DNA of 64,000 bases from Hymenobacter sp. HSC-4F20 (GTDB lineage: Bacteria > Bacteroidota > Bacteroidia > Cytophagales > Hymenobacteraceae). Below are positions 1-10,694 of this stretch, in pieces. The translations under genes and the position numbers were made by a program. The notes beneath the pieces were generated by a model. That model saw only the letters and a program-made list of their open reading frames with translations, searched no databases and was not told the origin of the DNA. The DNA lies in NCBI RefSeq assembly GCF_019599275.1, contig NZ_JAHZTD010000002.1, positions 558,001 through 622,000 on the forward strand, in the 5' to 3' direction. The stretch's first letter is position 1. Every line of letters begins with the position of its first letter.

Positions 1-282
1 CATCCTAAGGAATGAAACCGGCAGGCAAGGATGATTAAGTAACTGGCAGGTGCGGGGCCTTCCCCAGGATTTGTAACTGAAGCCTCATATGTTCACGCCG
101 CGCGGGCGTGCCGGAAACACTACAGATTAGGATAAAAACAAGGTAACAGATGCATAAGGTAGCGTTGCCACGGACGCAGACCCGGCAAAAGCTGGCCGCA
201 CCCCAGATTTACTCGCTTGTGCTTCCAACCAGGAAAACCGCAATTGGCAACCAGCAGCTGATATAGCCAGCCCAAATATAGA

Positions 283-320
283 AGAAAGCCGCCGAATGCA
301 AAGGCATCCGGCGGCTTTCT
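283..320 (-). terminator. Terminator hairpin after eno
   Basis: A perfect 12-bp stem (AGAAAGCCGCCG and its complement) is extended by four more pairs beyond one mismatch and closed by a four-base loop. It lies about 25 bases past the enolase stop. The run of T on the minus strand after it is short, so stem strength carries the call. From 1 to 280 I see no gene, only a weak 6-bp hairpin at 94-110. Confidence 0.75.
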
Positions 321-344
321 AAAATACTATCTGTCAGGCAGCAA

Positions 345-1697
<1,353 letters not shown>

Positions 1698-1757
1698 TTA
1701 GCCCCGACCTTTCAGCCCCAGAATTTCGCTATTCCGCCTAGCTGCCCTCGCCCCTCC

Positions 1758-2543
1758 CTACCCCTCCAGCCAGCGCCGAAACTCGGGCGTCTGGGCAGCA
1801 CTGGTCGTTAGGGTCACCTCACTGCCGCGCAGCTTCACCACCAGTCGGTTGTTAAAGTAGGGCTCCACCTTTTCTACAAACGCAATATTTACCAGTTCCG
1901 AGCGGTTCAGCCGCCCGAACCGCGTCGGGTCCAGTTGCCGCTCCAGCTCGGTCAGCGTGCCTGTCAGGGGAAAGCGGTTGCCGGCCACATCCACGGCAAA
2001 GGTTACGCCTTCATCGGCTTGCACGTAGGCCACATCCTCTACCTGCAGCACATAGAGGCCGTTGCGCATGCGCACGGAAAAGCGCTGCTTGTACTGGGGC
2101 TGCGTGGTTTGGCGCAGGGCTAGGCTTAGCTCCCGCACCACTTCGGGACTCAACCCGGGGGTAGCAGGCACCGCTGGCACGAAATTTTCGCGCAACAAAT
2201 GGTACTTGTGTAGCGCTTCCCGGAACTGCTCATACGTATAGGGCTTCAGCAGATACGCAATACCATTGCCCCGAAACGCAGGTAGCAAGAACTGGTCGTA
2301 GGCAGTGGTAAAGATAATGGGGCAGGTTACACGGAACTGCTCATAGAGCGAGAAAACATTGCCATCGAGCAGTTCAATATCCGACAGGATTAGCTCCGGC
2401 ATTGGATTACTCTGCAGCCACACCAAGGCTTTCTTCACGCTCCGCAGCACCGGGGGGGCGCTGCTTACCAGCCCGGCCTGCTCCAGGAACTGCAGAGTTT
2501 GCCGGGCCGCCACTTCCTCATCTTCCAGAATCAAAATGTTCAT
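1758..2543 (-). CDS. LytTR-family response regulator
   Basis: Response regulator of 261 residues. The receiver domain covers roughly residues 1-115: acidic pocket LEDEE near the N-terminus, phospho-acceptor Asp55 in LSDIELLDG, Thr80 and Lys100 in YLLKPY. A linker follows, then a LytTR DNA-binding domain (about 152-261) with the typical FVRLNRSEL-like segment, here FGRLNRSELVNIAFV. The sensor kinase gene ends 69 bases upstream, so the two form one unit with the kinase first. LytTR regulators bind direct repeats upstream of target genes; the targets here cannot be read from the window. It lies between the alpha operon and eno. Confidence 0.93.
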   Translation of the reverse strand: MNILILEDEEVAARQTLQFLEQAGLVSSAPPVLRSVKKALVWLQSNPMPELILSDIELLDGNVFSLYEQFRVTCPIIFTTAYDQFLLPAFRGNGIAYLLKPYTYEQFREALHKYHLLRENFVPAVPATPGLSPEVVRELSLALRQTTQPQYKQRFSVRMRNGLYVLQVEDVAYVQADEGVTFAVDVAGNRFPLTGTLTELERQLDPTRFGRLNRSELVNIAFVEKVEPYFNNRLVVKLRGSEVTLTTSAAQTPEFRRWLEG

Positions 2544-2612
2544 TACCTAGTTACCAGAGTAGTCTGCCAGAAGAAAAGCAAGCGAGTCACGACGCCGGTT
2601 GGTCAGGTGCTC

Positions 2613-3740
2613 TTACAACGACGCGGACCACGTTTGCTTTGGGGATATGACGGGCACGGATACCAGAAAAACCGCTGCGGTATCCACAATAAGAATATCT
2701 CGGCCGAATAAGAGCCGGTACCGCTCCCGCAAGTTGGAGAGGCCTGTCCCAGTCGAATCAACAGGCGTGAGCTTGGGCCGCCGCTTGTGGCGCACGGTCA
2801 GGGTAGTGGCGGTGGCTTCGATGATAACCTGCAAGGGGTTTTCCTCGTCGCCGGCGTTATGCTTCACGGCGTTTTCCACCAGTAGCTGTAGCGTACCTGG
2901 CACTACCAGCAGCCGATTTAGATTAAGCTGCTCGCCTACTTCCCGCCGAAACTCATAGGCGCTACCAAAGCGCTGCCGGAGCAGATAGATATATTCATCC
3001 GCAAAGCGCAGTTCCTCCCCTACGCTAACGAAGTCCTCATCCTTGTGTCGGATCAGCATCCGATACAGGCCCGCGAAGTGCGTGAGGTACTCATTGGCAG
3101 CCACGGGATCTTGCTGAATCAGGCCGCGCAGTACGTTCAGATTATTAAACAGGAAGTGTGGGTCGATTTGGGCTTTGAGGTGGCGTAGCTCGTTTTCCGC
3201 CTGCACTTTTTGCACCAGCATCAGCCGCTGCTGCATCTCAAAATACCGTTTGCCCGTTAGCAACGACGCCAGTAAGCCGTAGCTGACGGTGTGCCGCAGC
3301 AGGCCCGTCAGCAAGCCCAGCGGCGTCCAGGAGGCCTTCTCCCCGATTAGCAACAGGTAGCCCCCATTGTAGAGCACGGCACTAGCCAGCAGGAATAGTG
3401 GCAGAAAGGTCAGCGCCCGTCGCCAATGCTGCGCCGCTATTATGTTAGGTAGCAACCCGAAAACTACGCAATAGGCCGCCGCCGTATCCAGCACAATATT
3501 GTAGGCCATGGCGGCCACTCCCCACATCCAGCCAAACTCATACACGTATCCCGACACTAGGAAAGGCGTAGCTACCAGCCAATAGGCAGCGACCGTCAGA
3601 ACATCGGAACGGGAAGGATGTTGAAAGAGCATAGCACTGGAAACTGACAGCGAAAATAACACATGCTGCCGGTAGGTTGCCACGCGGCGCCTAAGCTCGA
3701 AAAGCTTCTTCTTGGGCGCAAAAACCGAAGCCGTATTCAT
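2613..3740 (-). CDS. LytS/YehU-type sensor histidine kinase
   Basis: Membrane histidine kinase of 375 residues. Four or more hydrophobic helices fill residues 45-165. A His_kinase domain (PF06580 type) follows, with His195 in QIDPHFLFNNLNVL, the hallmark of LytS-class kinases. The ATP-binding part has an N-box (Asn290, LLVENAVKHN) and a glycine box GTGLSNLRERY. No extracytoplasmic sensor domain is evident, so the signal is probably read in or near the membrane. The LytTR regulator downstream is the obvious partner. A 26-bp palindrome lies about 30 bases upstream of the start and may be an operator. Confidence 0.92.
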   Translation of the reverse strand: MNTASVFAPKKKLFELRRRVATYRQHVLFSLSVSSAMLFQHPSRSDVLTVAAYWLVATPFLVSGYVYEFGWMWGVAAMAYNIVLDTAAAYCVVFGLLPNIIAAQHWRRALTFLPLFLLASAVLYNGGYLLLIGEKASWTPLGLLTGLLRHTVSYGLLASLLTGKRYFEMQQRLMLVQKVQAENELRHLKAQIDPHFLFNNLNVLRGLIQQDPVAANEYLTHFAGLYRMLIRHKDEDFVSVGEELRFADEYIYLLRQRFGSAYEFRREVGEQLNLNRLLVVPGTLQLLVENAVKHNAGDEENPLQVIIEATATTLTVRHKRRPKLTPVDSTGTGLSNLRERYRLLFGRDILIVDTAAVFLVSVPVISPKQTWSASL

Positions 3741-3769
3741 AGCTGCACCCTACTAGGGTATAATAAATG

Positions 3770-3795
3770 ATGGCCGACCAGTACTGGTCGGCCAT
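3770..3795. promoter_or_regulatory. 26-bp perfect palindrome upstream of the sensor kinase
   Basis: The half-site TGGCCGACCAGT is followed directly by its reverse complement, with one further A/T pair on the outside. The palindrome is perfect and has no spacer, which suits a dimeric repressor or activator better than an RNA hairpin because there is no loop. It lies 30-55 bases before the kinase start, where a promoter operator would sit. The rest of the 3741-4061 gap holds only the rplQ terminator. Function is inferred. Confidence 0.55.
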
Positions 3796-4004
3796 AAGAA
3801 ATGCTACATAAGAATAAACTACTCAATTAACGTCCGGAACAATGGTGCTAGAAATAAGGCTAGTAACGGTACAAAGCACGCTACGGCAGGGCTAACGGCC
3901 AGCTTACACCAAGTGAACTGCGGAGAAAAGCCGATGAATTGCGGTAATTTTCCATTTAGTTACCCGTTCGCCTGGGCTACTACAATTTTCAATTCGGACA
4001 GATC

Positions 4005-4041
4005 AATAAAAAAGGGATGCTCTATCTGGAGCATCCCTTTT
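4005..4041 (-). terminator. Intrinsic terminator after rplQ
   Basis: A 13-bp stem AAAAGGGATGCTC and its complement has a short loop, followed on the minus strand by a T-rich run. It lies about 20 bases past the rplQ stop and closes the S10/spc/alpha ribosomal block. Confidence 0.88.
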
Positions 4042-4061
4042 AAAATCATAAAAATTACTGC

Positions 4062-4640
4062 TTACGAAGCGGCTTCCTCGTCGGCTTTCGCCTCGTCACG
4101 AGTTTCGCCTTCCTGCACCGTCTTGGTAGCAGTGTCCTCGGGAGCAGCAGTTTCTACCACGGCAGCGGGAGCAACCGCTTCACCAGCCGGAGCGTCAGCC
4201 TTCTTCTTGCTACGCGAACGGCGGGTAGTGGAAGCCGCAGTCTTAGCTTCACCAGCATTCTTGGCTTCCAGCAGAGTTTCGTTGAAGTCAACCAGCTCAA
4301 TGATGCACATCTCCGCGTTGTCACCCAGACGAGCATCGCTCAGTTTGATAATACGGGTATAGCCACCGGGACGGCCAGCTACTTTGCTCGACACCGTGCC
4401 GAACAGCTCTTTCAGAGCTTCCTTGTTGCCCAGTTCAGCGAATACCAAACGACGCGAGTGCGTGGTGTCGTTCTTCGACTTAGTCAGCAGGGGCTCCACA
4501 AACTTGCGCAAGGACTTAGCCTTAGCTACAGTGGTAGTGATACGCTTGTGCAGGATCAGCGACGAAGCCATGTTCGAAAGCATGGCGTTGCGGTGCGAGG
4601 CTGTCCGGCCGAGGTGGTTGATGGTTTTACCGTGACGCAT
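4062..4640 (-). CDS. rplQ: 50S ribosomal protein bL17
   Basis: Large-subunit protein bL17, last gene of the alpha cluster. The core (residues 1 to about 122) begins [17 protein letters not shown] and contains the usual [11 protein letters not shown] and GGYTRIIKL segments. The protein then continues for about 70 residues in a tail rich in Ala, Glu, Lys and Thr, with a basic patch RRSRSKKK near 140 and an acidic end. E. coli bL17 is about 127 residues, so the tail is an addition; long tails on bL17 are common in Bacteroidota. A hairpin and a TAnnTTTG box separate it from rpoA, so it may be transcribed partly on its own. Confidence 0.97.
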   Translation of the reverse strand: MRHGKTINHLGRTASHRNAMLSNMASSLILHKRITTTVAKAKSLRKFVEPLLTKSKNDTTHSRRLVFAELGNKEALKELFGTVSSKVAGRPGGYTRIIKLSDARLGDNAEMCIIELVDFNETLLEAKNAGEAKTAASTTRRSRSKKKADAPAGEAVAPAAVVETAAPEDTATKTVQEGETRDEAKADEEAAS

Positions 4641-4767
4641 AAATTGAAAAAAGCAGTGAGCTTGCGAGCAACGACCACGGCGGAGAGCAGGCTACTAGAG
4701 GCTACCATCACATTAGAACCGTTGCCCCTCAGGGCCCACTAGATTAGAAAAGTGTGAAATTGGAGTG

Positions 4768-4775
4768 CAAAGGTA
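4768..4775 (-). promoter_or_regulatory. Candidate Bacteroidota promoter (-7 box) for rplQ
   Basis: TACCTTTG on the minus strand matches the Bacteroidota -7 consensus TAnnTTTG. It is followed by a CA dinucleotide, and the implied transcript start lies about 120 bases before rplQ. No clean TTTG -33 element is seen; the expected position falls in the T-rich 3' side of the hairpin that follows rpoA. Confidence 0.55.
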
Positions 4776-4795
4776 CGAAATACCTAGACATGAAA

Positions 4796-4846
4796 AATGG
4801 GCTGAAGTGAATAAGTGCTTGTGCACCGGCTTCACTTTCAGCCCAT
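4796..4846 (-). terminator. Hairpin terminator between rpoA and rplQ
   Basis: AATGGGCTGAAGTGA pairs with the opposite arm with one bulged base, forming a 15-bp stem. On the minus strand it is followed by a run of five T. It begins 15 bases after the rpoA stop. It would end or attenuate transcription before rplQ. Confidence 0.7.
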
Positions 4847-4860
4847 TCTCGCGGGTATTG

Positions 4861-5850
4861 CTATTCCTCGTCGAGCTTGTAACGGCTCAGGTCCATCCCG
4901 AAGGTCAGACCTTTTTCTTCTACGAGGTTTTCCAGTTCCGTCAAAGACTTCTTACCGAAGTTGCGGAACTTCATCATATCAGCCATGTCAAGCTGCACCA
5001 AGTCGCCGAGGGTTTTGATGTCGGCAGCCTTAAGGCAGTTGTACGCGCGCACACTCAGGTCCATATCCGCCAGCGGCGTCTTCAGCACCTTGCGCATGTG
5101 CAGCGTTTCCTCATCCACGGTTTCTTCTTCTTCAGCCTTGGCTGTTTCGAAAGTCATGGTGCTGTCCGAGAACAGCATGAAATGCTGGATCAGGATGTTG
5201 GCAGCACCTTTCAGCGCGTCCTCCGGGTGAATAGAACCGTCCGTATGAATCTCGATGAGGAGCTTCTCGTAGTCGGTCTTTTGCTCTACACGGGTATTTT
5301 CAATGCTATACTTCACGTTCTTGATGGGCGTGAAGATGGCATCAATGGCAATCTGACCGAACACTTGGTCAGCGGGCTTGTTTTCCTCAGCGGGAACGTA
5401 GCCGCGGCCTTTCTGAATCGTAAACTCGAACTCCAGTTCGGTAGCCGGGTCCACGTTGCAAATTACCAACTCCGGGTTCAGCACCTGAAAGCCAGTGGTA
5501 AACTTGTTGATGTCGCCGGCCGAGAAGGTATCCTGCCCTTTTACACGCACCGTGATTTTATCCTCGATGGCGTCGCTCACTTTCTTGAAGCGAACCTGCT
5601 TTAGGTTCAGGATGATTTCGGACATGTCCTCAATCACCCCTTCAATGGTCATGAACTCGTGCAGAACGCTGTTGGTGCGCACCGACGTGATGGCATAGCC
5701 CTCCAGCGACGACAGCAGGATGCGGCGCAGAGCGTTGCCGATCGTGACGCCGTAGCCTTTCTCCAGCGGTTTGAATTCAAACGTTCCGTAGAAGTCGTCG
5801 GATTTCTCCATTACCACCTTCTCCGGCATTTGAAAAGCTAAGATTGACAT
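4861..5850 (-). CDS. rpoA: RNA polymerase subunit alpha
   Basis: Alpha subunit of RNA polymerase, 329 residues, close to the E. coli length. The N-terminal domain (about 1-230) carries the assembly motif [20 protein letters not shown] flexible acidic linker ([16 protein letters not shown]) leads to the C-terminal domain (about 255-329) with the helix-hairpin-helix part [15 protein letters not shown] and [19 protein letters not shown]. It dimerises to start polymerase assembly, and its C-terminal domain contacts DNA and activators. It lies in the alpha cluster after rpsD; hairpins lie on both sides, so its level may be set separately from its ribosomal neighbours. Confidence 0.98.
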   Translation of the reverse strand: MSILAFQMPEKVVMEKSDDFYGTFEFKPLEKGYGVTIGNALRRILLSSLEGYAITSVRTNSVLHEFMTIEGVIEDMSEIILNLKQVRFKKVSDAIEDKITVRVKGQDTFSAGDINKFTTGFQVLNPELVICNVDPATELEFEFTIQKGRGYVPAEENKPADQVFGQIAIDAIFTPIKNVKYSIENTRVEQKTDYEKLLIEIHTDGSIHPEDALKGAANILIQHFMLFSDSTMTFETAKAEEEETVDEETLHMRKVLKTPLADMDLSVRAYNCLKAADIKTLGDLVQLDMADMMKFRNFGKKSLTELENLVEEKGLTFGMDLSRYKLDEE

Positions 5851-5967
5851 AAGTGGGGCGGTTGAAGTAGTGAATAGCAGACAGTAAGAACGCGGCCAAT
5901 GTAGCCTAATTTCTTACCGCCTGCTACCCAGTTCCAGTTATAACAAGGAAAAAAGTCGAAGCAGAGA

Positions 5968-5991
5968 AACGGCCCGGACTGCCGGGCCGTT
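5968..5991 (-). terminator. Hairpin after rpsD
   Basis: A perfect 10-bp GC-rich stem (AACGGCCCGG and its complement) with a four-base loop lies eight bases past the rpsD stop. The bases after it on the minus strand are not strongly T-rich until about 15 bases later, so termination may be partial. It would partly uncouple rpoA from the genes before it. Confidence 0.55.
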
Positions 5992-5998
5992 CCAAAAA

Positions 5999-6604
5999 TT
6001 ACTTCGAGTACAACTCGACGATGAGCTGTTCCGTGATTTTCTCCGGAATCAGGTCACGCGAGGGGGCGCTGATGAACTTGCCCACCAGCTCCTTGCCGTC
6101 CCACTCCAGCCACGAGAAGGCGCGGGCGTTACGGGCGCTCAGGCTCGTCGTAATGGCCTCCAGCGTTTTTGATTTTTCGCGTACGGCCACTACGTCGCCA
6201 GCGCGCAGACGGTACGAGGCGATGTTTACTACCTCTCCGTTAACGGTAATGTGCTTGTGCAGAACCAGCTGGCGAGCAGCGCGGCGAGTCGGAGCAATGC
6301 CCAGACGGTACACCGTGTTATCAAGGCGCGATTCCAGCAAAGCCAGCAGGTTGTCACCGGTGATGCCGGGCAGGGTAGCAGCCTTGTGGAACAGGTTCTC
6401 GAACTGCTTCTCCAGTACGCCGTACATGTACTTTACTTTCTGCTTCTCCATCAGCTGGACAGCGTACTCGCTCTGCTTCTTACGACGACCACGGCCGTGT
6501 TGGCCCGGAGGATATGCTTTTTTGCTGAGTGCCTTGCTCGGGCCGAAAATCGGCTCATTGAAGCGACGGGCAATCTTGGTTTTAGGACCAGTATAACGTG
6601 CCAT
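5999..6604 (-). CDS. rpsD: 30S ribosomal protein uS4
   Basis: Primary 16S rRNA-binding protein that nucleates the 5' domain and helps line the mRNA entry channel. It has 201 residues and begins [21 protein letters not shown]. The S4 RNA-binding domain is at about 90-155 ([32 protein letters not shown], shown only in part in the motif [10 protein letters not shown]). There are no N-terminal cysteines, so this is the zinc-free form. It stands 122 bases after rpsK. In E. coli uS4 represses its own operon; no recognisable target site was found here. Confidence 0.98.
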   Translation of the reverse strand: MARYTGPKTKIARRFNEPIFGPSKALSKKAYPPGQHGRGRRKKQSEYAVQLMEKQKVKYMYGVLEKQFENLFHKAATLPGITGDNLLALLESRLDNTVYRLGIAPTRRAARQLVLHKHITVNGEVVNIASYRLRAGDVVAVREKSKTLEAITTSLSARNARAFSWLEWDGKELVGKFISAPSRDLIPEKITEQLIVELYSK

Positions 6605-6726
6605 TTCGGGATTGTTGAGTGTTGAGGGGGTTGAACCGTTCGAGCCAAGCGGCGACTTGCTTCGCAGGGGTGAGAAGCTGCCGAAACCGGCTCAGGGTAG
6701 TCCACCAGGCGGACTGGTTCAATAAA

Positions 6727-7119
6727 TCAAACGCGACGACGTTTGGGCGGACGGCAGCCATTGTGGGGCAGCGGCGTCACGTCCTTAATGGTCGTTACCT
6801 CAATACCCACGTTACCCAGCGTACGGATAGCCGATTCACGGCCAGCGCCCGGACCCTTCACAAACACTTCGGCTTTGCGCAGACCAAGGTCGTGAGCAAC
6901 TTTACCGCAGTCCGTAGCAGCCATCTGAGCTGCGTAGGGGGTGTTCTTCTTCGAACCCCGGAAGCCCATCTTACCAGCCGAAGCCCAGGAAATTACCTGG
7001 CCGTTGTTGTTGGTGATGGAGATGATGATGTTGTTGAACGAGGCCTTGATGTGTACCTGACCTACGGGTTCTACAACGACAACGCGCTTTTTGGCTTTGT
7101 CTTTTCTTTTTTGTGCCAT
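6727..7119 (-). CDS. rpsK: 30S ribosomal protein uS11
   Basis: Small-subunit platform protein of 130 residues that contacts the Shine-Dalgarno/anti-Shine-Dalgarno region of 16S rRNA. It has the [19 protein letters not shown] core and ends [11 protein letters not shown], as expected for the family. The lysine-rich start ([12 protein letters not shown]) is typical of Bacteroidota. An 8-bp hairpin (7153-7179) lies in the 78-base gap from rpsM. It is part of the alpha cluster. Confidence 0.98.
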   Translation of the reverse strand: MAQKRKDKAKKRVVVVEPVGQVHIKASFNNIIISITNNNGQVISWASAGKMGFRGSKKNTPYAAQMAATDCGKVAHDLGLRKAEVFVKGPGAGRESAIRTLGNVGIEVTTIKDVTPLPHNGCRPPKRRRV

Positions 7120-7197
7120 TTGGTTATCGCAAAAACTGCGGAAGGTGTTGAAGCCTGTCTCTAATACGAAAAGACAGGCCCCGATTCCCGCTACGGA

Positions 7198-7575
7198 TTA
7201 TTTAGTAGCCTTTTTCTTGCCAGCAACGGTCTTGCGCTTGCCCTTGCGGGTACGCGAATTGTTCTTGGTACGCTGACCACGAACCGGCAGACCTTTGCGG
7301 TGACGCAGACCCCGGTAGCAACCGATGTCCATCAGGCGCTTGATGTTCAGCTGCACTTCTGAGCGCAGCACACCTTCGGTCTTATACTCGGCGGCAATCA
7401 CGCCGCGGATTTCGCCAGCTTCAGCTTCAGTCCAGTCTTTCACCTTTTTGTTCAGGTCAACGCCTGCTTTGGTGAGAATCTGCTGAGCAGAAGGACGGCC
7501 AATGCCGAAGATGTAGGTCAGCGCGATTTCGCCGCGCTTGTTGTCTGGGATGTCTACCCCTGCAATACGAGCCAT
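7198..7575 (-). CDS. rpsM: 30S ribosomal protein uS13
   Basis: Small-subunit head protein of 125 residues that bridges to the large subunit. It begins [20 protein letters not shown], has the helix-two-turn-helix region [14 protein letters not shown], the [18 protein letters not shown] signature, and a basic tail that reaches towards the P-site tRNA. Order and spacing in the alpha cluster are canonical (rpmJ, rpsM, rpsK, rpsD, rpoA). Confidence 0.98.
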   Translation of the reverse strand: MARIAGVDIPDNKRGEIALTYIFGIGRPSAQQILTKAGVDLNKKVKDWTEAEAGEIRGVIAAEYKTEGVLRSEVQLNIKRLMDIGCYRGLRHRKGLPVRGQRTKNNSRTRKGKRKTVAGKKKATK

Positions 7576-7601
7576 GTGCTTTCTTGAAAAGTCTGGTGCT
7601 A

Positions 7602-7718
7602 CTAGCCCTGACGCTGCTTATAGCGCGGGTTCTTTTTGTTAATCACGTAGAGCTTGCCCTTGCGGCGGATGATCTTGCAATCAACGCTACGCTTCTTTAC
7701 TGACGCTTTGACTTTCAT
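7602..7718 (-). CDS. rpmJ: 50S ribosomal protein bL36, zinc-less form
   Basis: Small 38-residue protein beginning [11 protein letters not shown] and ending [10 protein letters not shown], which identifies bL36. The zinc-binding form has Cys11, Cys14, Cys27 and His33. Here these positions are Ser, Cys, Asn and Tyr, so only one ligand remains and zinc cannot be held in the usual way. It sits nine bases after infA and 26 before rpsM, its normal place in the cluster. A translated ATG start at 7718 fits the family without extension. Confidence 0.95.
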   Translation of the reverse strand: MKVKASVKKRSVDCKIIRRKGKLYVINKKNPRYKQRQG

Positions 7719-7727
7719 GTCGTCGGG

Positions 7728-7946
7728 TTATTTGTAACGGTACACAATTCGTCCCTTCGACAAATCGTAGGGCGACATTTCGAGTTTTACCTTATCTCCC
7801 GGCAGGATCTTGATGTAGTGCATCCGCATCTTACCCGAGATATGGGCAATCAGCTGGTGACCATTTTCCAGCTCCACGCGGAACATGGCGTTGGATAAGG
7901 CTTCCAGGATAACACCGTCCTGCTCAATGGAAGTTTGTTTGGCCAT
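7728..7946 (-). CDS. infA: Translation initiation factor IF-1
   Basis: A 72-residue OB-fold protein ([20 protein letters not shown] at the start; [15 protein letters not shown] at the end), the standard IF-1 length and sequence. It binds the ribosomal A site and works with IF-2 and IF-3 in start selection. It starts four bases after the map stop, so the two are probably translationally coupled. Initiation here must proceed largely without Shine-Dalgarno pairing, since the window's genes lack such sites. Confidence 0.98.
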   Translation of the reverse strand: MAKQTSIEQDGVILEALSNAMFRVELENGHQLIAHISGKMRMHYIKILPGDKVKLEMSPYDLSKGRIVYRYK

Positions 7947-7950
7947 AAGG

Positions 7951-8721
7951 CTACTGTAAGGCTTTTTCTATGTATTCGAAGGAGGTAAGTATTTCCGCCT
8001 TGTCTTTGCGAACAACTACAGTGTGCTCAAAGTGCGCTGAAGGTTTCAGATCTTTGGTTCGGATAGTCCAGCCATCCTTTTCCTGAATCACATCCTTTTT
8101 GCCGAGGTTCACCATAGGTTCAATGGCAAGCACTAGTCCAGTCTGCAGCTTTAGGCCCGCACCACGTTTGCCGTAGTTTGGTACCTCAGGCCGCTCGTGC
8201 AGCTTTTTACCAATGCCATGACCGACTAGCTCTCTGACTACCCCGTAACCTTGCTTCTCAACATGGTTTTGAATAGCGTAGCTCACGTCACCCATTCGGT
8301 TACCAGCCACTGCTTGCTCAATACCGAGATACAGCGACTTTTTGGTTTCCTCCAGCAGCTTAGTCACTTCCGGTGCCACCTCCCCTACTGGGTGAGTGTA
8401 GGCACTGTCCGCGTGGTAGCCGTTAAGCAAAACTCCGCAGTCAATCGAAACAACATCACCACTTTTCAGCGTGTAGCCGCCTGGAAAACCATGCACTACT
8501 ACCGAGTTAGGAGAGATGCAGAGGCTATACTCAAATCCGTTGTATCCCTTGAACGAAGGCTGGCCGCCATGGTCCCGGATGAATTCCTCAGCTCGCTGAT
8601 CCAGCGCACGTGTGGTAATTCCTTCCTGAATCATGCTGGCTACTTCGCCGTGAGCTTGGGCTAGCACTTTTGCGCTAGCCCGCATGAGTTCTATTTCTTC
8701 CTCAGTCTTGTAAAAAATCAT
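7951..8721 (-). CDS. map: Methionine aminopeptidase, type I
   Basis: Removes the initiator methionine from new proteins; cytosolic, two-metal enzyme. The five metal ligands can be seen: Asp in VVSIDCG, Asp in HADSAYTH, His in [12 protein letters not shown], Glu in LAIEPMV and Glu in FEHTVVV. The length is 256 residues from the ATG at 8721, which directly follows the secY stop with one base between. A frame start six codons further upstream would overlap secY and adds non-conserved residues, so it is not preferred. Its place between secY and infA is the usual one in Bacteroidota. Confidence 0.96.
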   Translation of the reverse strand: MIFYKTEEEIELMRASAKVLAQAHGEVASMIQEGITTRALDQRAEEFIRDHGGQPSFKGYNGFEYSLCISPNSVVVHGFPGGYTLKSGDVVSIDCGVLLNGYHADSAYTHPVGEVAPEVTKLLEETKKSLYLGIEQAVAGNRMGDVSYAIQNHVEKQGYGVVRELVGHGIGKKLHERPEVPNYGKRGAGLKLQTGLVLAIEPMVNLGKKDVIQEKDGWTIRTKDLKPSAHFEHTVVVRKDKAEILTSFEYIEKALQ

Positions 8722-8722
8722 C

Positions 8723-10039
8723 TTACGAAGCGAGGGCAATATTTTGTGAGCGGCCCCGCACCTTACCAGTTTTCATCATGCCATCATAGTGACGCATGAG
8801 GAGGTAGCTCTTCACTTGGTTCATGGTATCTAGCACTACCCCCACCATGATGATAAGCGAAGTACCACCATAAAACTGGGCGAATGGTCGAGTTATACCA
8901 GCCACTGTAGCCAAGGAGGGTAGAATGGCAATAACAGCCAGCGCAACTGCACCAGGCAGTGTGATACGGGTCAGCACTTCATCAATGTACTCCGAAGTAT
9001 CACGTCCAGGCTTTACACCTGGGATGAATCCACCACTACGCTTCAGGTCATCCGCAATCTGATTAGGATTGACGCTAATAGCTGTGTAGAAATACGTGAA
9101 GATGATGATAAGCAAACCGAACACGACGTTATACACCCAGTGGTTTGGTTGGAACCAAGTACCAATGAGTGTCGCTGCGTCGCTGTTTTTGTTCCAAGCG
9201 GAGGCAGCAATAGCCGGCACGAACATCAGCGACTGAGCGAATATAATCGGCATAACACCAGCCGCATTCACTTTCATCGGAATGTATTGCCGCTGTGAAC
9301 TGAGGCTGGCGGCGCCACCAATTTGCTTAGCGTATTGTACCGGGATTTGACGAACAGCCTGCGTAAGGATGATAACCGCCATAACCACCAGAAATAATAC
9401 TACCAGCTCAACTAAGAAAATTAACGAGCCGCGCATAGTTCGGGCTGTAGCTTCCCCAATCAATGCACCAGGCAGGCGCGATACAATCCCGATCATGATA
9501 ATCATGGAGATACCGTTGCCAATGCCTTTGTCAGTAATCTTTTCTCCTAGCCACATGCAAAACAGCGTCCCCGCCGTTACAATCATGGCTGTAGAGACTG
9601 TAAAGAAGACACCGGGATTCACGATGGCTTCTGCATTGATGGTAGCGATAAAGCCGACAGACTGTAGCGCTACAATCGGGATTGTGAGAATACGCGTGTA
9701 CTGGTTGATCTTCTTACGTCCCGATTCTCCTTCCTTCTGCAATTTTTGAAAGTAAGGAACGGCAATCGTCAGCAGCTGCAATACGATTGACGCCGAGATA
9801 TAAGGCATGATGCCCAGCGCGAAGATTGACGCATGGCTGAAGGCCCCACCGAGCAGTGTATCCAGGATACCCAAGACTCCGGTAGCGCCTCCTTGTGTGA
9901 GCCGGGTCGGATCGACGCCGGGGAGCACCACGTAAGAACCCAGCCGGTAAATGGCAATGAAAAAAAGCGTATTGAAGATCCGCATACGCAGATCTTCAAT
10001 CGCAAAAATGTTCTTAATCGTGGTGATGAACTTGTTCAT
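8723..10039 (-). CDS. secY: Preprotein translocase channel subunit SecY
   Basis: Inner-membrane channel of the Sec pathway, 438 residues with ten hydrophobic helices. Recognisable parts are the N-terminal LRMRIFNTLFFIAIYRLG segment, the plug-side GALSHASIF-like stretch (here GAFSHASIFALGIMPYISA), the NPNQIADDLKRSGGFIPG cytoplasmic loop that contacts SecA and the ribosome, and the C-terminal LLMRHYDG. It follows rplO by 12 bases and is co-transcribed with ribosomal genes. Its partner SecE is encoded in the nusG cluster of this same window; SecG is not seen. Confidence 0.98.
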   Translation of the reverse strand: MNKFITTIKNIFAIEDLRMRIFNTLFFIAIYRLGSYVVLPGVDPTRLTQGGATGVLGILDTLLGGAFSHASIFALGIMPYISASIVLQLLTIAVPYFQKLQKEGESGRKKINQYTRILTIPIVALQSVGFIATINAEAIVNPGVFFTVSTAMIVTAGTLFCMWLGEKITDKGIGNGISMIIMIGIVSRLPGALIGEATARTMRGSLIFLVELVVLFLVVMAVIILTQAVRQIPVQYAKQIGGAASLSSQRQYIPMKVNAAGVMPIIFAQSLMFVPAIAASAWNKNSDAATLIGTWFQPNHWVYNVVFGLLIIIFTYFYTAISVNPNQIADDLKRSGGFIPGVKPGRDTSEYIDEVLTRITLPGAVALAVIAILPSLATVAGITRPFAQFYGGTSLIIMVGVVLDTMNQVKSYLLMRHYDGMMKTGKVRGRSQNIALAS

Positions 10040-10051
10040 TGCCAGTCAGGC

Positions 10052-10495
10052 TTACAGCGTCACAGCTTTGCCACCTGCTTTTTCGATAGCTTCAACAGCT
10101 GATTTCGAGAAAGCATGAGCGTGTACTTCTAGTGCTTTGGTGATTTCACCGCGGCCCAGAACTTTGATCTTGGCGTTTTTCGAAGCCAAGCCAGCCGTTA
10201 CAAAGAATGTAGCGTCCAGTGTAGTGGTGCCATTCTCAGTGAGAGCAGCCAGCACGTCAAGGTTGACGGCTTTATACTCCACGCGGTTGATGTTCTTGAA
10301 ACCAAATTTCGGTACCCGGCGCTGCAGAGGCATCTGACCGCCTTCGAAACCCGACTTCTTGGAGTAACCCGAACGGGACTTGGCACCTTTATGACCGCGC
10401 GTAGACGTGCCGCCACGGCCGGAACCCGTACCACGGCCAATACGCTTTTCATTGCGTGTGGAGCCAGCGGCGGGTTGGAGATTGCTGAGATTCAT
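10052..10495 (-). CDS. rplO: 50S ribosomal protein uL15
   Basis: Large-subunit assembly protein of 147 residues. The N-terminal half has the extended Gly/Arg segment that threads into 23S rRNA (RIGRGTGSGRGGTSTRGHKG), and FEGGQMPLQRRVPKFGF follows. The C-terminal globular part ends AIEKAGGKAVTL. It lies between rpmD and secY with short spacers, as in the canonical spc operon. Confidence 0.97.
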   Translation of the reverse strand: MNLSNLQPAAGSTRNEKRIGRGTGSGRGGTSTRGHKGAKSRSGYSKKSGFEGGQMPLQRRVPKFGFKNINRVEYKAVNLDVLAALTENGTTTLDATFFVTAGLASKNAKIKVLGRGEITKALEVHAHAFSKSAVEAIEKAGGKAVTL

Positions 10496-10508
10496 TTTCG
10501 GGAGATTC

Positions 10509-10688
10509 CTAGAGTTCGGTTACTTCCAACAGGTGCTTCACGGCATCAATCATACCAGCTACCTGGGGGGTGTTTTCCACCGCTTTGGTGCTGCCGATCT
10601 TGCCAAGGCCGAGAGCCTTTACAGTGCGCTTCTGCCGCTCAGGGCGGTCAATAACGCTCTTAACGAGTTTAATTTGGATCTGCGCCAT
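10509..10688 (-). CDS. rpmD: 50S ribosomal protein uL30
   Basis: A 59-residue protein with the uL30 signature: MAQIQIKLVKSVIDRPERQK at the start, then TVKALGLGKIGSTKAVENTP. The ATG at 10688 lies six bases after the rpsE stop, and the stop lies 13 bases before rplO, the normal order. The reading was made directly from the minus strand because the gene is short. Confidence 0.96.
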   Translation of the reverse strand: MAQIQIKLVKSVIDRPERQKRTVKALGLGKIGSTKAVENTPQVAGMIDAVKHLLEVTEL

Positions 10689-10694
10689 CTGCTC

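Noticed and set aside
94..110. Hairpin CACGCC/GGCGTG at the left end
   Set aside because: Short, no T-run and no adjacent gene visible in the window.
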